The translations under genes and the position numbers were made by a program. Below the pieces are notes generated by a model. That model ran no database searches and was not told the DNA's origin. It saw only the letters and a program-made list of their open reading frames with translations. A DNA stretch of 64,000 bases from Brevibacterium iodinum ATCC 49514 (GTDB lineage: Bacteria; Actinomycetota; Actinomycetes; Actinomycetales; Brevibacteriaceae). The stretch covers positions 1 through 64,000 of the forward strand of contig NZ_FXYX01000009.1 of assembly GCF_900169265.1 (NCBI RefSeq). The letters are read 5' to 3'. Below, piece by piece: positions 37,351 through 45,919 of the stretch; position 1 is the stretch's first letter, and every line of letters starts with the position of its first letter.

Positions 37351-38654
37351 GCGCGCACCTCGGCGACGGAGGAACCGACCCAGACGGCACCGTCACGGAC
37401 ATCGGCGAGTTCACCGCGGACGAGCTCGCGGGCCACCGAGGTGAGGACGCGGACGCCGCGGAGCATGTCGTCGTCGGTGGTGAATTCGCGTTCGCAGTGG
37501 GAGACGCCGTCGACGCTGGGCACGAACATCATCACGGCGGGCACGCGGTGATTCATCGCCACGGAATCGTGACCGGCCATCGTCTCCAGCCGGCGGATGC
37601 TCAGACCTTCGTTGGCGACGGCTTTCTCGGCGAGTTCGACGCCCTCGTTCGGGAAGTGGCGCTTGTCGCGGATGTCGAAATCCTCGACGTTGATGGTGAT
37701 GTCGTGGGCGCGGGCGATCTCGGCGATCTGCGTCTTCAGCGAGCTGCGGGCGGCTTGGACGATGGCGGGATCGGAGGATCGGAGGTCGGCGACCATGTGG
37801 ACGCGGCGGGGGACGACGATCGGCGAGTTCGGTTCGACGACGTGCTGCCCGACCGAGGACACGAGGGCTTCGTCATCGAACTCGCTGACCACCTCGGCGA
37901 CGGCGAGGACGACCTTGGCCGCGGCGACGACCGCGTCGTGGCGGTCGGCCATGGCGGTCGCTCCGGTGTGGGACTGTTCGCCGAGGACGTCGATGTCGAG
38001 CTTCTGCGTGTACCAGCTGGACTCGACGACGCCGATGTCCGTGGCTTCGCGTTCGAGGATTCGGCCCTGTTCGATGTGGATCTCGGCGTAGGTGATCGCC
38101 TCGGGCGGGGTGTCGGTGCCGGCATAGCCGATGGCTCCCAGCGCCTCTGCGACGGTGGTGCCTTCGAGGTCGGCGACGGCGAGCATCTCATCGAGGTCGA
38201 AGAGCCCGGCGTAGACGGAGCTGCCCATGATCGACGGGGCGAAGCGACCGCCTTCTTCGTTGAACCAGTTGACGACTGCGAGGTTGAAGGTGGGTTTCAG
38301 GCCAGATTCGGCGAGTTCCTCTTTGACGCGCAGGGCCGCGAAGAGGGCGGCGATAACTCCGTAGGCGCCGTCGAAGCGACCGCCGAGCGGCTGCGAGTCG
38401 AGGTGGGAACCAACGAGGACGTACGGGGCATCGGGAACGAACTCGAGGCACGCGAACATGTTTCCGATCGCATCGACGCGCACGTCGAAGCCTTTGTCCG
38501 TCGCCCACCCGCGCATCCAGTCGCGCGCCTGCTTGTCTTCGGCCGTCAGCGCCTGCCGGTCGACGCCGTTGTTGTCGGTGGCACCGATGGTGGCGACGAA
38601 GTGGAAGTCTGCGAGGAAGGCCGCGTCGGAGGATGGGGGTGCCTGTTGGTTCAT
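37347..38654 (-). CDS. M20-family N-carbamoyl-L-amino-acid hydrolase
   Basis: This 435-residue binuclear metalloenzyme has GSHLDSQPLGGRFDGAYG, NWFNEEGGRFAPSI (Glu pair and Arg), EIHIEQG and HDSVAMNHRVPA, all family motifs. Family members split N-carbamoyl amino acids or ureidoglycolate/allantoate-type ureides. It is first in the unit with the amidases and an MHS transporter. A promoter-like TTGACA with a palindrome and direct repeats is upstream. No hydantoinase or allantoinase is seen in the window. Confidence 0.88.
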   Translation of the reverse strand: MNQQAPPSSDAAFLADFHFVATIGATDNNGVDRQALTAEDKQARDWMRGWATDKGFDVRVDAIGNMFACLEFVPDAPYVLVGSHLDSQPLGGRFDGAYGVIAALFAALRVKEELAESGLKPTFNLAVVNWFNEEGGRFAPSIMGSSVYAGLFDLDEMLAVADLEGTTVAEALGAIGYAGTDTPPEAITYAEIHIEQGRILEREATDIGVVESSWYTQKLDIDVLGEQSHTGATAMADRHDAVVAAAKVVLAVAEVVSEFDDEALVSSVGQHVVEPNSPIVVPRRVHMVADLRSSDPAIVQAARSSLKTQIAEIARAHDITINVEDFDIRDKRHFPNEGVELAEKAVANEGLSIRRLETMAGHDSVAMNHRVPAVMMFVPSVDGVSHCEREFTTDDDMLRGVRVLTSVARELVRGELADVRDGAVWVGSSVAEVRA

Positions 38655-38722
38655 TGCTGATCGCTTCTCTCATGAGGGTGGGTAGTGGTTTGCATGGGTC
38701 TGGGGCGCGGGTGGGGCTCGCA

Positions 38723-38806
38723 CATCGCTTTTCGTTCAGTTCATCGCTTTTCATCCCGATGATCTGTACAGAATGTGATGTGAAAGTGGACGAAACTCGA
38801 TGTCAA
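38723..38806 (-). promoter_or_regulatory. Promoter and possible operators of the carbamoylase-amidase unit
   Basis: On the minus strand a consensus -35 TTGACA is at 38806-38801; the -10 is unclear. Downstream come a 10-bp palindrome TCTGTACAGA (38763-38772) and two 11-bp direct repeats CATCGCTTTTC on the plus strand (38723-38733, 38742-38752; 19-bp period). The LysR protein at 40353 is the natural candidate to act here. Confidence 0.5.
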
Positions 38807-38813
38807 TGCAGGC

Positions 38814-40118
38814 TCACCCCAGCCGTCCGCGGGTCTCGGGGAGGCGCGTGACGAAGATGAGGACGAGGCACACGGCGGCCGCAGCAGCCATGTAATAGCC
38901 GGGCGCGGTGTTGACGCCGGTGATGTCGACGAGCCACGTGCCCACGAAAGGAGCGGTTCCGCCGAGCGCCGCGTAGGAGATGTTGTAGCTGATGGCCGCC
39001 GAGGTGAACCGCGTCTTCGTCGAGAAGCGCTCGCAGAAGAAGGTGTAGCAGCCGCCGCCGTAGCAGCAGAGCGCGAGGACGAAGATCGTCTGCCCGAGGA
39101 ATGCGAGCCCCATATGTCCGCTGGTGACCAGCCCGAATGCCGGCACCGAGGTGACCGCGAGCAGGATCGCACCCGCGATGAGCATGGGCCGACGTCCGAA
39201 TCGATCACCGAGGTGGCCGGCGATGGGCAGGAAGATCGTGTAGCTGGCCATAGCGATCGCGTTTGTCAGCAGCGACTGTTCGCGACTGAGGTCGCCGGTG
39301 GTCTGGATGTAGGTGACGAAGTACGCCGAGAGCATATAGAAGCCGAGCGCGGTGACGCCGAGGACGAAGAAGACCTGGAGCATTCCGACCCAGTTCTCGC
39401 GGAAGCTTTCGCGGATCGGGCTGAACTCCTTGGGCCGTTCGGCAGCGGTCTTCTTGAACAGCTCGGATTCGTCGGTCTTCGACCGGATCCACAGTCCGAC
39501 GGCCGACAACGGCAGCGCCAGGAGGAACGGCACGCGCCAGCCCCATGAGTCGAATGAGGCGTCGCTCATCACCGTCGACAGCAGGAGGATGAGGCCGCCG
39601 GCGAACACCGAGGGCAGGGCGGTCGCAGCCAGAGTGATGTTGATCCACAGTCCGCGCTTGGCAATCGGAGCGTGCTCGTAGACGAAGGACGGTCCGCCGA
39701 CGGATTCACCGCCGGCAGAGAAGCCCTGGCCGAGTCGGGCGAGGATGAGCAGGATCGGCGCGAACCACCCGACCGTGTCGAAACCGGGGAGGATGCCGAT
39801 GAGGGCTGTGCAGGCTCCGACGAGGAAGATCGTGATGGTCAGGGTCTGTCGCCTGCCCACCTTGTCGCCGAGAGCTCCGAAGAAGAGTCCGCCGAGGGGG
39901 CGCATGACGAAGGCGACTCCGAAGGTCGCGAAGATGACCAGCAGACCGGTGATCCGGTCGCCGTCGGGGAAGAAGTACTCGGACAGGATCACCGCCGATA
40001 GACCGTACAACGTGAAGTCGTAGAACTCGACGAACTGGCCGATGCTGCCGCCCAGGAGCACCTTCCGCTGCATCTTCGTCGACGTGGTTCGCTGCTCGGT
40101 CGGGGCTGTGATGGACAT
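38814..40118 (-). CDS. MHS-family MFS transporter (second)
   Basis: This 434-residue protein has 12 helices. It carries GQFVEFYDFTLYGLSA in helix 1 and RPLGGLFFGALGDKVGRRQT in loop 2-3, both family signatures. AAGGAG lies 7 nt before the ATG at 40118. It is separated from the carbamoylase unit by a 159-bp gap with its own promoter signals, so it is likely a separate transcript. It is only moderately similar to the MHS gene at 34404, so the two probably carry different compounds of one pathway. Confidence 0.88.
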   Translation of the reverse strand: MSITAPTEQRTTSTKMQRKVLLGGSIGQFVEFYDFTLYGLSAVILSEYFFPDGDRITGLLVIFATFGVAFVMRPLGGLFFGALGDKVGRRQTLTITIFLVGACTALIGILPGFDTVGWFAPILLILARLGQGFSAGGESVGGPSFVYEHAPIAKRGLWINITLAATALPSVFAGGLILLLSTVMSDASFDSWGWRVPFLLALPLSAVGLWIRSKTDESELFKKTAAERPKEFSPIRESFRENWVGMLQVFFVLGVTALGFYMLSAYFVTYIQTTGDLSREQSLLTNAIAMASYTIFLPIAGHLGDRFGRRPMLIAGAILLAVTSVPAFGLVTSGHMGLAFLGQTIFVLALCCYGGGCYTFFCERFSTKTRFTSAAISYNISYAALGGTAPFVGTWLVDITGVNTAPGYYMAAAAAVCLVLIFVTRLPETRGRLG

Positions 40119-40352
40119 CCGGGATCTCCTTAGGGCGCGGGGATGATTTCCACCATCTTTGCGATCCACAACACATTAGTCCAACAGATACTTTTGACAC
40201 TGGTCATGAGGAAAATCGATGAGAAGCCGAGGTGGCACCTCTCCGCGTAAGCCCCTTACCTCGGCGGCGGACCGCTTCCCCACCGACCGCCTTCCCCAGC
40301 ACCAGCGCAGTCCTCGGCCCGCGGTTCGGGTCCTTCTGTCCGCTTCAGCCGC

Positions 40353-41264
40353 CTAGGTCCCGAGGATCTCCAAGGTCAGCTCGCAGAAGGCTCGCGCACG
40401 CTTGCTCAGCCTCAGCTCTTTCGGCCAGACGATGGCAAGGTCGATGCTCGGGAAGTCGTCCAGCAGCGGAACGTCCACCGTCTTCGATCCGATGTACGTT
40501 CCCGAGGACACGCTCTGGCTCAGCAGCGAGTACCCGTGCCCCATCGCCACGAACGACCGCACGGTTTCGTAGCCAGCAAAGGTGTGCCGCACGATCGGCT
40601 CGACGCCCGCGATCCGGAAGAGCTCGTCATAGTATTGAGTGCTGAACGGCAGATCCAGTTGGATGTAGTTTTCATCTGCGAGCTCTCGCAGGTGGATTGG
40701 TCGCGGCCGTTTCCCACCCCCGCCGAGGTGGTGATCGAGTGAGACGAGGACGTGCGGCTTCACGACGTCAATGAGGAAGCGATCGAAGCGATCGGTCATT
40801 CCCAGCGTGTAAGTCAGTGCGAGATCGCAGTCGCCGGCGATGACAGCGGCTTGCAGCTCCTGAAGGTTCGCCTCGAGGTAGTTGATCCGAACATCCGGGT
40901 AGCGCTTCTCGAATTCGCTGTGGATGAGCGGCAGGCGGGTGGGCGCGATCGGCGAGAAGACTCCGACAGTGAGGTCTCCACTGAGACGACGTGAGAGGCC
41001 CAACGCAGTCTCGCCGAGGTTGTCGGAGGCTTCGAGGAAAGGTGTGACCTCTGAGAGGAATCGCTTCCCGGCAGGCGAGAGCACCACCGAACGATTGCGC
41101 TGTCGGATGAAAAGGTCGAGACCGATGGTCCGCTCGAGCTGGGCCATCGCCGTCGAGATCGCCGACTGAGTGACGTTGAGCTGCTTCGCCGCCTCGGTCA
41201 TGTTCTCCCGCCTGGCGACCTCCTGGAAGTAGCGCAGCTGCACCAGGGTGAAATCAAGGGCCAT
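40353..41264 (-). CDS. LysR-family regulator of the amidase cluster
   Basis: This 303-residue protein has the LysR winged helix (LVQLRYFQEVARRENMTEA, LNVTQSAISTAMAQLE) and the regulatory domain (GDLTVGVFSPIAPTRLP...). It is the first gene of the minus-strand block and on the same strand as the genes it likely controls, not divergent as is common. The gap to the MHS gene is 234 bp. No clear T-N11-A box was confirmed. It may respond to an amide or ureide (inference). Confidence 0.85.
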   Translation of the reverse strand: MALDFTLVQLRYFQEVARRENMTEAAKQLNVTQSAISTAMAQLERTIGLDLFIRQRNRSVVLSPAGKRFLSEVTPFLEASDNLGETALGLSRRLSGDLTVGVFSPIAPTRLPLIHSEFEKRYPDVRINYLEANLQELQAAVIAGDCDLALTYTLGMTDRFDRFLIDVVKPHVLVSLDHHLGGGGKRPRPIHLRELADENYIQLDLPFSTQYYDELFRIAGVEPIVRHTFAGYETVRSFVAMGHGYSLLSQSVSSGTYIGSKTVDVPLLDDFPSIDLAIVWPKELRLSKRARAFCELTLEILGT

Positions 41265-41349
41265 AGCTTCCCATCATCTCACTCGCAGCGATCCGCGTGC
41301 AGATCCAACCGCGCCGAGGCGGTTCTGTTCGAGCACTACCGACCGACCG

Positions 41350-41421
41350 TTCCCAGACGGCAGGCTGCAACCCTTCCCAGAAGGCAGGCTAGAACTCTTC
41401 CCGGCCGGCAGGCATCGCACA
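41350..41421. repeat. 24-bp tandem repeat, three copies
   Basis: Units start at 41350, 41374 and 41398. Each contains TTCCC...GGCAGGC; the first two differ at a few bases and the third more. It lies in the 413-bp gap between the LysR and DUF222/HNH genes, with no open frame across it. The rest of 41265-41580 shows nothing else. Confidence 0.7.
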
Positions 41422-41586
41422 GACCATCCACTTCTACCGGGTCGGATCCAGTTCCGAGAATTCTCCCGACACTTCAGTCGTCACCGATCCCGAGTCAATG
41501 CCGACGAGTAAAGTGCCCTGAAACTGATCGAACTCCCAATAAACCACTCAAAAGCGTCCTTCACATTCAGCATGTCATTTCCAGTC

Positions 41587-41636
41587 GAATCTTTTTCGAA
41601 GATTCTATTGTCTTCTATTCTCTGACTGCCTACAAT
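41587..41636 (+). promoter_or_regulatory. Promoter with inverted repeat before the DUF222/HNH gene
   Basis: TTGTCT (41608-41613) and TACAAT (41631-41636) are 17 bp apart, a good sigma-70-type promoter in an AT-rich stretch. GAATCTT-TTTCG-AAGATTC (41587-41605) is a perfect 7-bp inverted repeat just upstream of the -35, suggesting a regulated promoter. Confidence 0.6.
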
Positions 41637-41677
41637 TGAGCTAAGAGACCTTCAATGACGAACGGAACTCAACAGCG

Positions 41678-43945
41678 ATGACCTTCACCCCCGACCGCAA
41701 GCGACGCAAGTCAGGAAAGCGCGACCGCCGCGCCGCCGCTGACTCGCGCGGTGGGGCGAGCAGAAGACCGCCGACGAACATCACACCGGCAGACCTCGTG
41801 GGCACCTCTTCTCAGAATGCCCACGCACCCGAGGACACCGCGCAAGCACAACCCGAAGAAACATCGGACCCCGCAACACTGGCCGAACAACTCAAGGCGG
41901 CCGGGCTCGACCTCAGCGGCCACCACTTCGCCGAGGTGTTCGAGGCCCTTGACCCAGTTTCGACCGACGATGACGCAGCCATTGACAATGCGCCGATAGC
42001 CGACGACGAACAAATGGACGAAGACACGTCGGCTCTCGATGCCGGACAACCAAGCAAAACCGTCACGACCGCCAGCAGAGATAATTCGAGAGATACCGTC
42101 GATCCGGCGAAATCCACAGGGCTCGATCCGAACGCCAAGACTGACTCGACCGCACATGCAGACCCGACCTCATTGTTCGAAACAACCGAGCAGATCAGCT
42201 CAACCACGCAGCCCGCCTCCGCTGATCCTGCCAGCCCGGCCAACACAAGCGCCTCTGTCGCCGCTCAGCCTGAGGCTGGAACTGATTCTCAACGACCAAC
42301 CTCGCTGCACCCGATCCTCACCGACGCCGCCTGGAACGACCAGGTTGCGAGCGCTCCCGAAATCACCGACTCGATCGCCTCCCTGACCGGACTGGTCGGA
42401 GGTCTTCGTGCATTCGACCGGCCGATGGGACCGAACGAGGCCCTGCAGGTTATCGATGGGGCCGAGGCGCTGCGTCGACTCAGTGAATCTCTGTCCACCC
42501 TGGCACTGGCCGTCTACGAACGCGTCGGCACGCCTAAGGACAGTGGTGCCAAGTCGACCAAGGCGCTCATCCAGGAACGCCTCAACCTCTCAGGGCGAGA
42601 AGCGAACCGCCGGGCAAGGTTAGCAGAGAATCTCGGCGGACGAGTCGCACTCGACGGACAACCGCTTGAGCCCGAACATCCGCTCGTCGCCGAGCAGCTC
42701 CACCTCGGCACCCTGCCCGCGGAGCACCTCACCGTCATCGAAGACTGCCTCAAGGCACTGCCCGCGTGGGTGGGCCACGAGACGAAGTCCCGTGTGGAGG
42801 CCGACCTCGTGAAGTACGCGAAATCGGTGACTGTGAGCGAGCTCCGCGACATCTTCCGTCGGATGCTCGCTCTCATCGACCCCGACGGTGCCGAGCCGCT
42901 CGACCCCAGCGATCGTTCCGCCTACTTCATCACTGCCCGGCCCAAGCGCAATGGAGACTGGAGACTGGAAGGCATCCTCGATCCCGTGGCGGGATCCGAA
43001 CTGCACGGACTGCTGACCTCCAGGATTCAATCCGCGAAAGGCACCACATCGACAATCGCAGAACCCACCGACTCCGAGGCGGACGAAGGCGAGCGCGAAG
43101 ACGCTCCCTCACTCGCCCCAAACGCCGGGCCAGACCAGACTCCCGGTAGTGGCGGCCTCGGCCAGACCTTCGACGAGCAACGGTTCGAACCTCTCGATGC
43201 CGTCCTTACCGGAGATCGTTTCGATGCACCTCCATGGGCTGTCATCGAGGCCACCGGAGACAACGAAGCCGAATCCGCGGATCCCGGTGCCAACCGTCCC
43301 GTTCCTGCCGGTCACGGGGTCCGCGCCAATGGTTCGGCCGTCGATCTCATGAGCGAGCAGCCCAGTGCGAAGGCCTGGATCTACGAACGTTTCGCCACTC
43401 TCATTTCGCGCATCAGCATGAAGGAAGCCGCCAAAGGTTCGCCTTACGCCCTGGTCGTCACAGCAAAAGCGTCCGACATTGCCAACGGCATCGGCGAAGC
43501 CACCACAGGCTCCGGCGACCGCTTCCCGATGGGCGACGTCGCTCGGCGCGGCCTCGATGGCACCGTCTTCTTCCACCTGATGGATGAAAAGGCTCGCACG
43601 GTGGAAGTCTGCACGGAACAGCGCTTCGCAAACAAGAAGCAGACCGCAATCGTCACCGCCAGGGATCGCGGATGCGTGTTCCCCGGTTGCGATGCACCGG
43701 CGGGGTGGTGCGACGTGAACCATGTTGTGCCGCACGCCCTGGGCGGCAAGACCGACATCAACAACATGTGTCTGCTGTGTTCCTTCCACCACCACCTTAT
43801 GGACCGCTCCGACTGGGAAGTCTTCATGCTCGGCGACGGACGGCCGGCATGGCGACCGCCCGAAAGCACCGACCCTGCTCGCATCCCGATCCTGCACTCA
43901 CGATTCATCACAGACGACATCATCGACGGCCTCTTCGAAACGTAG
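41678..43945 (+). CDS. DUF222 and HNH-endonuclease domain protein
   Basis: This 755-residue protein has a hydrophilic, Ser/Thr/Asp-rich N-terminus of about 200 residues with no fold signature, then a DUF222 helical region (EALRRLSESLSTLALAVYERVG, then KALIQERLNLSGREANRRARLAE). The C-terminus (about residues 666-715) is an HNH domain: CVFPGC, then CDVNHVVPHALGG, INNMCLLC and HHHLMD, with paired Cys for zinc. Such proteins are abundant in actinobacteria and related to 13E12-type mobile repeats. Whether it cuts DNA here is unknown. A second low-complexity acidic stretch lies at about 455-510. Confidence 0.85.
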   Translation: MTFTPDRKRRKSGKRDRRAAADSRGGASRRPPTNITPADLVGTSSQNAHAPEDTAQAQPEETSDPATLAEQLKAAGLDLSGHHFAEVFEALDPVSTDDDAAIDNAPIADDEQMDEDTSALDAGQPSKTVTTASRDNSRDTVDPAKSTGLDPNAKTDSTAHADPTSLFETTEQISSTTQPASADPASPANTSASVAAQPEAGTDSQRPTSLHPILTDAAWNDQVASAPEITDSIASLTGLVGGLRAFDRPMGPNEALQVIDGAEALRRLSESLSTLALAVYERVGTPKDSGAKSTKALIQERLNLSGREANRRARLAENLGGRVALDGQPLEPEHPLVAEQLHLGTLPAEHLTVIEDCLKALPAWVGHETKSRVEADLVKYAKSVTVSELRDIFRRMLALIDPDGAEPLDPSDRSAYFITARPKRNGDWRLEGILDPVAGSELHGLLTSRIQSAKGTTSTIAEPTDSEADEGEREDAPSLAPNAGPDQTPGSGGLGQTFDEQRFEPLDAVLTGDRFDAPPWAVIEATGDNEAESADPGANRPVPAGHGVRANGSAVDLMSEQPSAKAWIYERFATLISRISMKEAAKGSPYALVVTAKASDIANGIGEATTGSGDRFPMGDVARRGLDGTVFFHLMDEKARTVEVCTEQRFANKKQTAIVTARDRGCVFPGCDAPAGWCDVNHVVPHALGGKTDINNMCLLCSFHHHLMDRSDWEVFMLGDGRPAWRPPESTDPARIPILHSRFITDDIIDGLFET

Positions 43946-43973
43946 CGGCGCATGGCCATTCAATGGCGCCGCT
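43944..43973 (+). terminator. Stem-loop at the DUF222/HNH stop codon
   Basis: AGCGGCGC (43944-43951) pairs with GCGCCGCT (43966-43973). The stem overlaps the TAG stop. No T-tract. Confidence 0.45.
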
Positions 43974-44155
43974 GTGCCTCCATTCTGAAGTGAGCGCGAG
44001 TGGCCTTGTCGCGGCTGCCTTCACCCCACCGGACTCGTGCTTACGCGCTGGTCAGAGCGCAGGCGGCACGGCGATCGGCCCGAAAACGGTCCTCGCCGGT
44101 CAGAGACCAGACGCGGCATAAAGGATTCTCAGACGGGTGCAAATAGACTGGCCCC

Positions 44156-45076
44156 ATGCACCTCGGCCCAGTGACTTCCAGCGCGACCGCGATTCCGCAC
44201 GACATCTCGGCGGCAATCCCCAGTCCTTCCATCTCTAGCTTCCAACTCGGACCGCTGACGATCCACTTCTATGCGCTGTGCATCCTGGTGGGCATCATCA
44301 TCGCCATTGTGCTGACGAACCGCCGCCTGACCAAGCGCGGTGTCGAGGACTGGCAGGTGCTCGACATCGCGACTCTGGCCGTACCGATGGCCATCGTCTT
44401 CGCCCGCATCTACCACGTCATCACGCACTACACCGATTACTTCGGCCCCGGCCGCAACCCGTGGAACCCGTTCGAACCCGGCTCGGTATGGGCGATCTGG
44501 GAGGGCGGCATCGCGATCTTCGGTTCGCTCATCGGCGGCACGCTGGGCGCGTGGATCATGTGCCGCCGCCTCGGCCTCAAACTCATCACTCTGCTCGATG
44601 CCCTGGCACCGGGTCTCATCCTCGCTCAGGCCTGCGGGCGCTTCGGCAACTGGTTCAATCAGGAGCTCTTCGGCCTGCCCACCACGTTGCCTTGGGGACT
44701 CGAGATCGATCCCGGCAACCCGGCAATCCCACTGGGCACTCCCCCCGGCACCCTCTTCCATCCGACGTTCCTCTACGAGGTCATCTGGAACAGCCTCGGC
44801 GCTCTTGTCCTGCTCTACCTCGGCCGCAAGGTCTTCTTCCAGTGGGGACGCCTCTTCGCTGTCTATCTCATGTGGTACGGCGCCGGTCGCATCGTCTGGG
44901 AGTCAATCCGCCTCGACCCGAGCTTCGTCATCCTCGGTCTGCGCACCAACGTGTGGGGCGCGATCGGCGCCGTCGCTCTCGGTGTGGCGATCATGCTCAT
45001 CCAGTGGAAGCGCCACCCCGAGCCCGAAGAATCAGCGTTCATCCCCGGCCGCGAACCCGAACCCGCGAAGGACTGA
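44156..45076 (+). CDS. lgt: Prolipoprotein diacylglyceryl transferase Lgt
   Basis: This 306-residue inner-membrane enzyme moves diacylglyceryl from phosphatidylglycerol to the lipobox Cys of prolipoproteins. It has seven helices, with the Lgt signature GRFGNWFNQELFG (about residues 161-173), preceded by GGIAIFGSLIGG, and GRIVWESIR-type (here GAGRIVWESIRLDP) near the C-terminus. The first 30 residues are less typical; the short, acidic tail ends PEPAKD. No lipoprotein signal peptidase is near. Confidence 0.93.
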   Translation: MHLGPVTSSATAIPHDISAAIPSPSISSFQLGPLTIHFYALCILVGIIIAIVLTNRRLTKRGVEDWQVLDIATLAVPMAIVFARIYHVITHYTDYFGPGRNPWNPFEPGSVWAIWEGGIAIFGSLIGGTLGAWIMCRRLGLKLITLLDALAPGLILAQACGRFGNWFNQELFGLPTTLPWGLEIDPGNPAIPLGTPPGTLFHPTFLYEVIWNSLGALVLLYLGRKVFFQWGRLFAVYLMWYGAGRIVWESIRLDPSFVILGLRTNVWGAIGAVALGVAIMLIQWKRHPEPEESAFIPGREPEPAKD

Positions 45077-45229
45077 CAACCACCCTCGCCGAGGCGACTC
45101 CCCAGGTCCGTGGATGCGCACCCTTCCGTGGGCGCATTCGCCGTCGGGTCCACGTTCATCAATCAGAGCCCCATTCACCCGGCAGGGTTATGGTCGCCCA
45201 GTAAACTACTGTCAAGTAACATAGATTGC

Positions 45230-45772
45230 ATGCACTTCTTCCGCATGATCCTGCACCTGCTGAGGTCCCACCGACGTTCCGCGCGCGACATCTGGGACAC
45301 CTACTCCCTCCCCATGCGCGTCCACCTGGGTGAGATCGACATATTCATGCATCTCAACAACGGCAAGTACCTCTCGATCATGGACCTGGGACGACTCGAC
45401 ATGATGGTGCGCAGCGGAGCATGGCAGGCGATGCGTGAGCGCGGGTGGACCGGCGTCGTCAGCGCCGAGACCATCAGCTTCCGCAAATCACTGAAACTCT
45501 GGCAGCGCTACAACCTCGAGACCAAGGTCTGCGGAATCGACGAGCGCACCGTGTTCTTCGAACAGCGCATGGTCGTCGACGGCGAGATCTTCGCCCGAGC
45601 CTATGTCGCCACTCGCCTGATCTCCGATGACCGGCCGCTCACCAGGGACGACCTCATCGAGGCCTTCGGGATGCCGGAGAACGAACCCGAACTGCCCGAC
45701 TGGATCCACGATTGGCGCCGTGACAACGCGCTGCCGAGCACCCGCCGGCCTGCCTGGAGCAGCTGGACATAA
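45230..45772 (+). CDS. Hotdog-fold acyl-CoA thioesterase-like protein
   Basis: This 180-residue protein has the 4HBT/hotdog fold: a basic N-terminal helix, then RVHLGEIDIFMHLNNGKYLSIMDLGR (visible as DIFMHLNNGKYLS), the central helix, and strands SFRKSLKLWQRYNLETK and FFEQRMVVDGEIFARA. In this class the Asp-and-Asn of DxxxHxNN-type motif (here DIFMHLNN) sits at the active site. It resembles eukaryotic THEM6-like proteins. The ATG at 45230 follows TAACATAGATTGC with no ribosome site, so a leaderless mRNA is likely. Confidence 0.78.
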   Translation: MHFFRMILHLLRSHRRSARDIWDTYSLPMRVHLGEIDIFMHLNNGKYLSIMDLGRLDMMVRSGAWQAMRERGWTGVVSAETISFRKSLKLWQRYNLETKVCGIDERTVFFEQRMVVDGEIFARAYVATRLISDDRPLTRDDLIEAFGMPENEPELPDWIHDWRRDNALPSTRRPAWSSWT

Positions 45773-45796
45773 CAGAGCTGTCGTCTGGGCCGAGCT

Positions 45797-45855
45797 GTGG
45801 TCAGCACTGCACCGTGGTCCGCGTTGAGTTGCGGTCGGCACTGGACCGTGGCCCG
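45797..45855. repeat. Imperfect 25-bp direct repeat after the thioesterase gene
   Basis: 45797-45821 and 45831-45855 match at 21 of 25 positions (both contain GCACTG.ACCGTGG). They lie in the 147-bp gap before the convergent aminotransferase gene. Confidence 0.5.
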
Positions 45856-45919
45856 AACAGAGCCGTGGCCGGGACGGCGCCGCAGCTCGACACCACTGCG
45901 AGCAACCCCGCCGCACGAA

